A model generated the notes under the pieces. It made no database searches. It had not been told where the DNA came from and worked only from the letters and a program-made list of their open reading frames with translations. Of a DNA stretch of 64,000 nt, positions 42,923-50,416 are shown piece after piece (positions within the stretch are counted from its first letter, which is position 1; each line of letters opens with the position of its first letter). The stretch covers positions 124,001 through 188,000 of the forward strand of contig OZ220717.1 of the NCBI GenBank assembly GCA_965116625.1, in the 5' to 3' direction. Origin of the DNA: VXNE01 sp965116625. Lineage in GTDB: Bacteria; Pseudomonadota; Gammaproteobacteria; Pseudomonadales; Azotimanducaceae. Position numbers and translations under genes: made by a program.

Positions 42923-43717
42923 ATGAAGAACTTGAAAGGCAAAACAGCGTTTATCACCGGTGGCGCATCAGGTATTGGTCTTGGCATGGCTACAGTCTTC
43001 GCCCGTGCGGGAATGAATGTCGCTATCAGCGATATTCGTGATGAACAACTCGCCATTGCAAAGAAAGAACTGAAGACCATCACCGACAACGTGGTCTCGT
43101 TTAACGTTGACTCGACCGATATCGGCGCCATGGAGAACGCAGCTGATGAACTGGAGAACTTCTTCGGTCCGCTGCACGTACTTTGTAACAACGCGGGAAT
43201 ACCTGGAGGAGGATCAAAGTTACTGGAAACTGACGACGCACAATGGCGACGGGTTTTCGATGTCAATTTCTTTGGGCCAATCAACGGAATCAACGCCTTC
43301 CTGCCACGCATGCTCGATCATGGAGAAGAAGGACATATCGTTAATACCGCTTCATTCGCTGGCATCCATGGCCATGGGCATCAGTCAGTCTACGGTAGCA
43401 GCAAGTTTGCCGTGGTCGGCATGTCCGAGTTTCTGAGAAACGATCTTGCTGATACGAACATTTCCGTCTCGGTGCTTTGTCCCCACCTTGCAGATACGCC
43501 TATTGTTCGAGCACTTAAAGAAAGAGTGTCCAAAGATATGGCTGCCATGATTTCAGCCATGGCCGTGCCAACAGAAACGGTTGGCGCTCAAGTCATGAAT
43601 GCAATATTGACCGAGGAGTTTTACATCTTTTGTGATGGCACACATACGCGCAGCATGCTCGAAACGCATTGCAGGGATATGATCGCTGCAATGGACAGGC
43701 AGTTTCCGAAAGAGTGA
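42923..43717 (+). CDS. Short-chain dehydrogenase/reductase (low-GC block)
   Basis: A 264-residue classical SDR with TGGASGIG, NNAG (LCNNAGIPGG), catalytic Ser in NTASFAG and YGSSK. The end FPKE and the segment VLCPHLADTPIV are typical of the 3-oxoacyl reductase-like group. Base composition is low in GC relative to the window, like the GldA-like gene on the other side of a divergent promoter region (42715-42922). Function unknown; the pair could form an alcohol/aldehyde oxidation unit. Confidence 0.9.
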   Translation: MKNLKGKTAFITGGASGIGLGMATVFARAGMNVAISDIRDEQLAIAKKELKTITDNVVSFNVDSTDIGAMENAADELENFFGPLHVLCNNAGIPGGGSKLLETDDAQWRRVFDVNFFGPINGINAFLPRMLDHGEEGHIVNTASFAGIHGHGHQSVYGSSKFAVVGMSEFLRNDLADTNISVSVLCPHLADTPIVRALKERVSKDMAAMISAMAVPTETVGAQVMNAILTEEFYIFCDGTHTRSMLETHCRDMIAAMDRQFPKE

Positions 43718-43859
43718 ATGGTCAGAAGGGGCATTCGTCAAGCGATGGAGTACCTGCAAACCCATCGTTGGGACGACACCAGTTGGCCGGAATGATGAAC
43801 GGCCAGAGGTCGGGCGGGGCCTTTGAAATCGGACGCCCCGATAGACAGGAGCGACAACC

Positions 43860-44381
43860 TTAAGTCTTGATGCTCAGCTGACCCAGGAAATCCAGCTTGC
43901 CAACTGGCACACCTTTCATCCGCAGAATGTCATAAGCCGTGGTGGCATGAAAATAAAAGCTGGGTAGCGAGAACGACATCAGGAAACCTTCAGCGGTAAA
44001 GGTCCACCAGGGCGTGCGTACTTCCTTGCCTTCCCATCCGTTTACAACCTCGGCGGTGAGTGGCTGCAAACCAGATCGCGCTTCGGCCACAAGATCCTGC
44101 AGTGCCTGGTAGTCAAGATCCTCCGGAGGTGGCGGCGGCGAATAGTCCCCTGCCCGCACGCCGTTGATCGCACCCAGGGAGAGGCTTGCAACCTGGATCA
44201 ACTGAAAGCGAAACGGCAGCATATCCGGATAGAGGCGAGTCTCGACAATCTCGTTCAGGTCGACGTTGTTTTCCTCGCAGTGAGATCGACCCTTGTCGAG
44301 GTAACCTGATACGGCACCGAGGGTCTGCAGAAAACGACCAACGCTGGCTTCATATAGTGAAACAGGCATATCTGAACTCAT
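43860..44381 (-). CDS. DUF1993 family protein
   Basis: A 173-residue protein matching DUF1993: PVSLYEASVGRFLQTLGAVSGYLDKG, RLYPDMLPFRFQLIQVA and SFYFHATTAYDILRMKGVPVGK with the conserved histidine. The family is a helical bundle of DinB-like build; function is unknown. It belongs to the lower-GC segment. Stop TAA follows the sequence QLSIKT. Confidence 0.9.
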   Translation of the reverse strand: MSSDMPVSLYEASVGRFLQTLGAVSGYLDKGRSHCEENNVDLNEIVETRLYPDMLPFRFQLIQVASLSLGAINGVRAGDYSPPPPPEDLDYQALQDLVAEARSGLQPLTAEVVNGWEGKEVRTPWWTFTAEGFLMSFSLPSFYFHATTAYDILRMKGVPVGKLDFLGQLSIKT

Positions 44382-44639
44382 TTTTCTCTGGGCGCCGACA
44401 GTCTAGCGTAGCTGAGGTCCTCAGGGTCGCAGGAGGACAACGTCAGCCCAGGGACCAGGGCAGCACGTCGAATCCCTTGATCCGAAAACGCGTCTTGCCG
44501 CCGTGCAAAAGCAATCCGCCCGTGGTCGGGTTTTCCGGTAGGGCCGTCCACCATTCCAGGTTCTGCGGACATCACCGACTTCGATAGATGGCGGGCGAGC
44601 ATGCGTACGAATCTCCCGGCCAACGGTGGCAATGTCAAA

Positions 44640-44658
44640 TTGATGATTGAATCATCAA
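44640..44658. promoter_or_regulatory. AT-rich perfect palindrome, operator candidate
   Basis: TTGATGATTGAATCATCAA is a perfect palindrome with 9-bp arms and one central base, in the 295-base gap between the phytoene-dehydrogenase-like gene and the DUF1993 gene. It is likely a repressor site, as the arms are AT-rich and no U-run follows. Apart from this the gap shows no convincing gene. Confidence 0.5.
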
Positions 44659-44676
44659 ATCAACACATTGGTTGGG

Positions 44677-46272
44677 TCACGCCGGTCTGCGCGATGCTGC
44701 GAGGTCCCGCGCGATCTCCCGGGCGGCGTTCCAGCCCGGCAAGCCCGTCACTCCGCCGCCGGGATGCGCGCCAGCGCCGCAATGGTACAAGCCCGAGATG
44801 GGTCCCCGGTAAGCGGCGTACCCCATGACAGGCCGGTTGGTCCACAACTGGTCGGGGGTCATGGCACCGTGGAAGATGTCGCCGCCAGGCAGGCCGAAAC
44901 GTTCCTCGAGGTCCGCCGGTGTCATCACCTGCCGGGCGATCACCGAGTCGCTGAAATTCGGCGCGAAGCGGTCGATGGCGGCGAATACCGTGTCGGCAGC
45001 GGCCTCCCGGTTGTTGTCCCAGTCCCTGTCTCGCGGAAAGTGCTGGCAGAACAGGCTCGCGACGTGGTGTCCGGGAGGCGCCAGGGAGTCGTCCACCGTC
45101 GAGGGGATGAGCATCTCGACAATCGGGTGCTCTGACCACTTGCCTCGGCGCGCATCCAGGTAAGCGTTTTCGAGGTAGTCGAGGGTGGGGCCGATCACGA
45201 TCCCGGAGCGATGGTGGTCCGCAGTCTCAGTGCCCGGCCGGCAAGTGAAGTCCGGCAGTTCCTTGAGGGCCACGTTCATGCGCAGTGTCGCCGACTCCGT
45301 GCGGGTGGCGTGGATGCGGCGCAGAAAGTCGCTCGCGAGGTGGGCGGCAGGAACAAGATCGAGGTAGAGGTTTTTCGGGGCGATGTTGGCGGCGATTGCC
45401 CGACCCCGGTACTCGTTGCCGCCCGCAATCACAACGCCGGCGGCGCGACCGTCCTCGACGAGCACTTCGGTCACCTCGGACTCGGTCTCGACCTCGACGC
45501 CGAGCGCCCGCGCCTCCTTGAGCATTGCCTGGGTGATTGCACCCATACCGCCGAGTGCGTGACCCCAGGCGCCGCGGACCCCGTCGAGTTCGCCGATCAC
45601 GTGGTGCAGGAGGCCGTAGGCGGTACCGGGCGCACGCGGCGATGCGAAGTTGCCGACTACGGCGTCGAACGCGAGCGCCGCTTTTACATGCACGTTCTCG
45701 AACCACCCGTCGAGAAGGTCCGCGATTGGCTTCAGGAACAGGTCCGAGAGGTCCCGCCGGCGTTCCATCGACAGGCCCACGACGTTGATGGCCGCCAAAC
45801 CCGCGTTGAGCAAGTCCATCACGCCGCCGCCCACGTTGGGGGGCGTGCGGCGCATCTGGCGGCGCACGATGTCCCCGACCTCCCGGACCATGGTCCGAAA
45901 TCCCGCAAGGGCGTGTCCGTCCTTGACCGAGAACCGCGCGAACTCGCGGGCAGTCGCGACATCGTCGTTGTAGATCGACAGCGATTCGCTCGCCGACAGC
46001 GGCAGAAAATTGGCCTGCGGCCGAGCTACGAAGCGCAGGCCGTGGGATTTGAGACGCAGGTCCCGTATGACCTCTGGAGCAAGCAGGCTCACCGTGTAGC
46101 TGGCGGTGGAGTTGCGAAACCTGGGGTGGAACTCTTCCGTCACGGCAGCGCCGCCGACGATGGGACGGCGTTCCAGCACGCGCACGCGCAAGCCCGCCCT
46201 GGCCAGGTAACAGGCGCAGACGAGACCGTTGTGGCCACCGCCGACGATGATGACATCCACGGGGGATGTCAT
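44677..46272 (-). CDS. FAD-dependent oxidoreductase, phytoene-dehydrogenase / PYROXD2 type
   Basis: A 531-residue flavoprotein with an N-terminal dinucleotide site (DVIIVGGGHNGLVCACYLARAGLRVRVLE in pieces, GxGxxG) and the second segment RRPIVGGAAVTEEF. The C-terminal FAD motif GMHPGGGVTGLPGWNAARE-like region reads GAGAHPGGGVTGLPGWNAA. Close relatives are retinol saturase/PYROXD2-type desaturases rather than carotenoid enzymes; substrate unknown. It lies just after the TRAP permease genes, 10 bases from the dctM stop, so it may handle the imported solute. Confidence 0.9.
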   Translation of the reverse strand: MTSPVDVIIVGGGHNGLVCACYLARAGLRVRVLERRPIVGGAAVTEEFHPRFRNSTASYTVSLLAPEVIRDLRLKSHGLRFVARPQANFLPLSASESLSIYNDDVATAREFARFSVKDGHALAGFRTMVREVGDIVRRQMRRTPPNVGGGVMDLLNAGLAAINVVGLSMERRRDLSDLFLKPIADLLDGWFENVHVKAALAFDAVVGNFASPRAPGTAYGLLHHVIGELDGVRGAWGHALGGMGAITQAMLKEARALGVEVETESEVTEVLVEDGRAAGVVIAGGNEYRGRAIAANIAPKNLYLDLVPAAHLASDFLRRIHATRTESATLRMNVALKELPDFTCRPGTETADHHRSGIVIGPTLDYLENAYLDARRGKWSEHPIVEMLIPSTVDDSLAPPGHHVASLFCQHFPRDRDWDNNREAAADTVFAAIDRFAPNFSDSVIARQVMTPADLEERFGLPGGDIFHGAMTPDQLWTNRPVMGYAAYRGPISGLYHCGAGAHPGGGVTGLPGWNAAREIARDLAASRRPA

Positions 46273-46282
46273 TGAATGGCCC

Positions 46283-47641
46283 TCAACCCATCATCCGGGG
46301 CAGCCACAGGACGATGTCCGGCACCGCCAGCAGAACGGCGACCGTCAGCACGTCGGCGACGAAGAACGGCCCGATGCCGCGAAACACGTCCTGCAGCGGT
46401 ATCGCGAGCGACCTGCCGCCCTGGTTGGGCAATCCCCGCGCGACGCCGGCCACAACGAAACAGTTGAGACCGATGGGCGGAGTGATGAGACAGATTTCCG
46501 CCATCTTGACGACCACGATGCCAAACCAGATGGGGTCGTAGCCGAGCGCAATGACGGCCGGATACACCACCGGCAGCGTCAGCACCAGCATGCCGATGGC
46601 GTCCATGAACATGCCGAGCACGGCATAGGCGAGCAGGATGCAGATCACGATCAGTAGCGGCGGCAGGTCGAGGGTGACCACCCAGTCCGCGAACGCCCCC
46701 GGCAGCCCCGCGAAGCCGAGGAAGCGCACGAACAGGAACACGCCCCAGATCAGCGTGAAGATCATCACCGTGAGCTTGGCGGTCTCCATCAACGCTTCCC
46801 GGAGACGCCCGCTCATCTGCTTGAGCGAGCGCTGGCGCCAGGCCCGAACCAGGTAGAGGCAGAACACCACGGCGGCTCCGAGGGCACCGGCTTCCGTGGG
46901 TGTCGCGGCGCCGGTATAGAGCGCGCCGAAGATGATCCCCACGACGAGGAATATCGGCAGCGCTCCCGGCAGGGACGAGAAGCGCTCCCGCCACGTGAAG
47001 CCGCTGATCGACCGCCCGAGATCCGGGCGGAAGGTGCACATGCCGACGATCAGCGCGGCGTAGATCAGCACCGAAACAACGCCGGGAAGCAGCCCGGCCA
47101 GCAGCAGCTTCCCCACGGACTCCTCGACGATGATGGCGTAGATCACGAGGATTGCCGATGGCGGTATCAGCGATGCCAGCGTCCCGCCCGCCGCGATGAC
47201 GCCCGCGGTCAGGCGCCGGCTGTAGCGATTCCGGAGCATGTCCGGGATGGCGACCCGGGAAAACACGGCGGCGGTCGCGGTCGAGGCGCCGGACACAGCG
47301 GCGAAACCGGCACTGGCGAATACCGTCGAGACGGCGAGCCCTCCGGGCACCCATCCCACCCAACGCCGGGCCGCCTCGAACAGGCGCGTCGTCAGGCCGG
47401 CATGGAACGCCAGGAAACCGATCAGGATGAAGAGTGGCAGCACGGACAGCGGATAGGTCACCGTCTTGGAATGGGGAATCGTGCCCGCCACCGCCGCCGC
47501 CACGTTCCATCCCTTGAGCGCCAGCAACCCCAGGAAACCGGTCAGCGCCGCGGCTATGTACACGCGAACCCCGAAAGCGACCATGGTGACCAGCAGGGCG
47601 ACGCCGGCTATGCCCACCCACAGTTCGCTGATACCGCTCAT
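46283..47641 (-). CDS. dctM: TRAP transporter large permease (DctM type)
   Basis: A 452-residue membrane protein with about twelve helices, the DctM permease that carries the solute using a sodium gradient. Segments IPPSAILVIYAIIVEESVGKLLLAG, YTGAATPTEAGALGA and ALGYDPIWFGIVVVKMAEICLITPPIGLN are typical. ATGA overlap with dctQ shows co-translation. Solute unknown; the neighbouring FAD enzyme is a candidate for its catabolism. Confidence 0.93.
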   Translation of the reverse strand: MSGISELWVGIAGVALLVTMVAFGVRVYIAAALTGFLGLLALKGWNVAAAVAGTIPHSKTVTYPLSVLPLFILIGFLAFHAGLTTRLFEAARRWVGWVPGGLAVSTVFASAGFAAVSGASTATAAVFSRVAIPDMLRNRYSRRLTAGVIAAGGTLASLIPPSAILVIYAIIVEESVGKLLLAGLLPGVVSVLIYAALIVGMCTFRPDLGRSISGFTWRERFSSLPGALPIFLVVGIIFGALYTGAATPTEAGALGAAVVFCLYLVRAWRQRSLKQMSGRLREALMETAKLTVMIFTLIWGVFLFVRFLGFAGLPGAFADWVVTLDLPPLLIVICILLAYAVLGMFMDAIGMLVLTLPVVYPAVIALGYDPIWFGIVVVKMAEICLITPPIGLNCFVVAGVARGLPNQGGRSLAIPLQDVFRGIGPFFVADVLTVAVLLAVPDIVLWLPRMMG

Positions 47642-48246
47642 CGCGCCGTCTCGCCGTCGCTGTCCGAAAGGCGGATCTCGGCTTCAGCCTGGGCGGCCGC
47701 GTCCTGGATGGTGGGCACGGCGACGGGTTCCAGCCCCGGATGCAGCACGAGCCGCCAGTAGCCCGCCAACTGGACGATCAGCCGGACGAGCAAGACGGAA
47801 AGCGCCACCGGTACCACGAGCTTCGCCGGCCAGGTGACGAGTTCAATATCGATGGTGCTGTCGCCGAACTCGAAGGCGCGCCCGAAGTGCCGCCAGGCGT
47901 ATGGGATGAGGACACCTACTATGAACGCCGCGAGGGCGGTCCCTCCCATCTCGGTCAACCACAGCCAGCGTCCCTTGAGGCGGGACACCAGGAGTTCCAT
48001 GCGCACGTGCGCCCCTACGCGCTGCACGTAGGCGATGGAAAGTACGGCGAAGCCCACCATCGAGACCTCGACGACGTCGATGTACCCGAAGATCGGCGCG
48101 TCGAACACCGTCCGCAGGACGATCTGCGCGACGCCGAGCAGCATCAGCGCGAAGATGAGCACGCCGGCGCAGAGATTGAGGCCGTTCTCCAGCGTGCCGA
48201 AAAGGCGGTCGGCCCGATCCAGGCGGCGGCCGAAGGCGTCGTTCAT
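47638..48246 (-). CDS. dctQ: TRAP transporter small permease (DctQ type)
   Basis: A 202-residue protein with four membrane helices, DctQ type; the segments VAQIVLRTVFDAPIFGYIDVVE and MVGFAVLSIAYVQRVGAHVRMELLVSRL are typical. I chose the ATG at 48246 rather than the TTG at 48270. Overlaps dctM by four bases and follows dctP after a 42-base gap holding a palindrome. Confidence 0.9.
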   Translation of the reverse strand: MNDAFGRRLDRADRLFGTLENGLNLCAGVLIFALMLLGVAQIVLRTVFDAPIFGYIDVVEVSMVGFAVLSIAYVQRVGAHVRMELLVSRLKGRWLWLTEMGGTALAAFIVGVLIPYAWRHFGRAFEFGDSTIDIELVTWPAKLVVPVALSVLLVRLIVQLAGYWRLVLHPGLEPVAVPTIQDAAAQAEAEIRLSDSDGETAR

Positions 48247-48269
48247 GTACTCAATCCGCGCTCGGGTCA

Positions 48270-48290
48270 AGTGTCGTGTGACACGACACT
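48270..48290 (-). promoter_or_regulatory. 21-base perfect palindrome between dctP and dctQ
   Basis: Arms AGTGTCGTGT and ACACGACACT flank one G and overlap the dctP stop codon. As RNA it is a 10-bp hairpin without a U-run, suited to stabilising or processing the binding-protein mRNA upstream of the permeases. A 17-base part recurs at 3534-3550. Confidence 0.6.
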
Positions 48291-49332
48291 AACGGTACCT
48301 CTGCCCCACCGCCCCGAATATGGCTTCCACCAGTCCCTCGGCGTCGAATCGGCCCGCGTTGTCGTCGATCCAGTCATCGATCACCGGCTTCCCGGCGCGG
48401 GCGCGAAACCGGTCGAGTTGCGCATCGGTATAGCGAATCTCCGTAAGCGTCTCCTTCAGCATCGGCAGGTTCACCGCATCGACGTCGACATAGGCCTGGA
48501 TCTGTTCGGCGATCACCTGCTCCTTCACGTCCGCCAGGAGCTGTTTGTACTGGGGCGGCAACGCTTCGTACGCCGTGATGCCGAACACCAGGGGGCAGTC
48601 GGCCGTTCCCGGGGAGAGGTTGCCGGTGAACCACTCGGCGACCTCGTGGATGCGGTAGGAGACGTGGCCATAGGTGAACGGGAAAGATGCCGCATCCATG
48701 GTGCCCTGCTGGACCCCGGTGTAGACCTCCGTGGCCGTGGAACTCGCGGGCGTTGCGCCGAGCAGCCGCATGGCCTGGCCCAGTCCTCCCCCGGCGCGCA
48801 CCGTCAGGCCTTTCCAGCCTGCAAGGTCCGTGGGCGGTTCGCCCCGGCCGAGCAGTTCGTACTGGGGCAGGAACGTCGAGGTGTAGATCATGGCGTTCCA
48901 CCGCGCCATCTCCTTCACGACCGCGGGATGGGCATACACCGCCTCGCGAATGCGGCGGTTGGCGTCCCAGTCCGTCATCGGCAGGAACGGCATCGTCAAC
49001 ACCATCAGCGCCGGGTTTTTCCGCGGATGGTAGAAGTTGCAGAACATCGACGCCTGAAACGCTTCTATCGCGATGCCGTCGAGATTCTCCCGGGCCTTGG
49101 AGAGCGCTTCACCGTAGTGCAGCGTCACTCGCCACTTGCCGCCGGTCCGCTCCTCGACAGCGGCCGCCAGCGCGTCCGCAACCGCAGTTCCGGCCCGAGG
49201 CTTGCCCCACAACGATACGTCCCACGTGAGCCGCGGGCCATCGACCGTCGCGCCCACGGCCGTCTCGGAGCCGAACACCAGGATGGCAGTCAGAACGAGG
49301 ATACGCACGGCGCCGGGGCCGAAGGTTCCCAT
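48289..49332 (-). CDS. dctP: TRAP transporter substrate-binding protein (DctP type)
   Basis: A periplasmic solute-binding protein of 347 residues (from ATG 49332; ATG 49350 would add six). The N-terminus is a signal peptide cleaved near AVGATVDG. The DctP fold is visible in LTWDVSLWGKPRAGTAVADAL, DLAGWKGLTVRAGGGLGQAM (the usual R of the carboxylate site) and PPQYKQLLADVKEQV. Ligand not predictable; the conserved arginine suggests a carboxylic acid. Confidence 0.92.
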   Translation of the reverse strand: MGTFGPGAVRILVLTAILVFGSETAVGATVDGPRLTWDVSLWGKPRAGTAVADALAAAVEERTGGKWRVTLHYGEALSKARENLDGIAIEAFQASMFCNFYHPRKNPALMVLTMPFLPMTDWDANRRIREAVYAHPAVVKEMARWNAMIYTSTFLPQYELLGRGEPPTDLAGWKGLTVRAGGGLGQAMRLLGATPASSTATEVYTGVQQGTMDAASFPFTYGHVSYRIHEVAEWFTGNLSPGTADCPLVFGITAYEALPPQYKQLLADVKEQVIAEQIQAYVDVDAVNLPMLKETLTEIRYTDAQLDRFRARAGKPVIDDWIDDNAGRFDAEGLVEAIFGAVGQRYR

Positions 49333-49405
49333 GCGGGGTTCCCAAAGCAAGTGTCAGCCGAGTGTGGTGACGCACCTCGAACGTGTCAAGGATGGTCCCG
49401 GGGAT

Positions 49406-49663
49406 TCACGAACTGGTGCAGTCCGGCCCCTTCTTGACGTCAGGGGAGTCGAGCGCCGCGATGATTTGATCAAACTCCCTTTGAAAGCCGCTGCGAAATG
49501 CGGAGCTTCGTGTCTCCAGGGGCGCATCCACCAGGTATTGGTTTGCGAGATTCACAAGCCGGGGTTTGAATCTCGCGTCCTTCTGCGGGATCTGGGCGAA
49601 GATCGCGCCGACGATCAACGAGAGCGCGTCAAGCCTTCCCTTCAGGTACTCCGTTTCACTCAT
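49406..49663 (-). CDS. Small conserved-looking protein of unknown function
   Basis: The frame from ATG 49663 encodes 85 residues (MSETEYLKGRLDALSLIVGAIFAQIPQ..., ending KKGPDCTSS) with normal codon use and two amphipathic helices. Upstream extension to 49777 is Arg-rich and unlikely. It is downstream of nothing obvious on its strand. I do not recognise it. Confidence 0.5.
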   Translation of the reverse strand: MSETEYLKGRLDALSLIVGAIFAQIPQKDARFKPRLVNLANQYLVDAPLETRSSAFRSGFQREFDQIIAALDSPDVKKGPDCTSS

Positions 49664-50065
49664 ACACACCACCCAGCGCAGCGGGATCGCATTTCCCGGT
49701 CGAGGCATCGCCCGGCGTGGGCGCCGGGTCGTGGACAACGCCACAGCGGGGCTGTGAGTTTCCCGCCTATTCACCACGGGCGGAGGAAGCTATCCCCCGC
49801 CGGGCATTGCGGCTCTCGTATTCAGCGGGTGGCCCGGCTTCGGGGCCAGCCCTCGCTGTATGGCGTCGTCCACGAACCAGTCTAGCAGGAACCGGAGCCT
49901 GAGCGGCACCGCACGGTGGCGCGACCACGTTCCAATCCATCGCCGCCTGCGACACTTCAATTGGCTTGCCATCTCCCGCAGCGGTAAGATCGGGATACCG
50001 GGTTCTTCCTCGCTGGAGTGCGCTCCGTCAATCGGGGAGGAACCGGCTATGCCAAAGGCTGTGAA
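49664..50065. other. Intergenic stretch before the T-box
   Basis: This 402-base gap holds short open frames on both strands without convincing coding features; it probably contains the promoter for the ileS transcript, but I cannot point to a clear -35/-10. Confidence 0.4.
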
Positions 50066-50397
50066 GGGGACGAGTAGTCGGACTTGAGCGGGCATGAAGC
50101 GAGCGGAGAACGGTGGAAGCTCCGCGCCTCGCCGCCGACCAAAATCACCCCGGAGCCGCCGACCGAACGGATGCGACGCATCTCAGTAAGCTCGGACGGT
50201 TGGCCCCCGTGAACGGGCCGGGTCATCGCACCGATGGATTGCCGTGACCATTGAGGCCCGCGCCGCGAGGCGCGTGCGAACACGGGTGGTACCGCGACGT
50301 TGGGCCGCGAAGGCGGCCGGACATTCGCCCCGGGAACAGATGCGTGACGAATCGTCGACGATTCTCAAGCATCCGTTGTCGGGGCTTTTTGGTTTTT
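50066..50397 (+). promoter_or_regulatory. T-box riboswitch (isoleucine, AUC specifier) with terminator
   Basis: All core T-box parts are visible. Stem I: GGGG (50066-50069) pairs CCCC (50148-50151); the specifier loop has AGTA on the 5' side (50073-50076) and the codon ATC at 50144-50146 followed by A; the distal hairpin GCGAGCGGAG/CTCCGCGCCTCGC holds ACGGTGGAAG. The T-box GGGTGGTACCGCG is at 50284-50296, and its UGGU would pair with tRNA 3' ACCA. CCCCG at 50328-50332 can pair either with the T-box side or with CGGGG at 50380-50384, which closes a long terminator hairpin followed by two TTTTT runs (50386-50397). So uncharged tRNA-Ile would favour antitermination and ileS expression. Confidence 0.9.
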
Positions 50398-50416
50398 GTT
50401 CGGAGACTTGCTGACG

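Noticed and set aside
44378..44638. 86-residue minus-strand frame before the DUF1993 gene
   Set aside because: No recognisable domain, crosses the AT-rich palindrome region and has no ribosome site; left unannotated.
49860..50087. 75-residue plus-strand frame before the T-box
   Set aside because: Overlaps the T-box stem I and has no coding bias.
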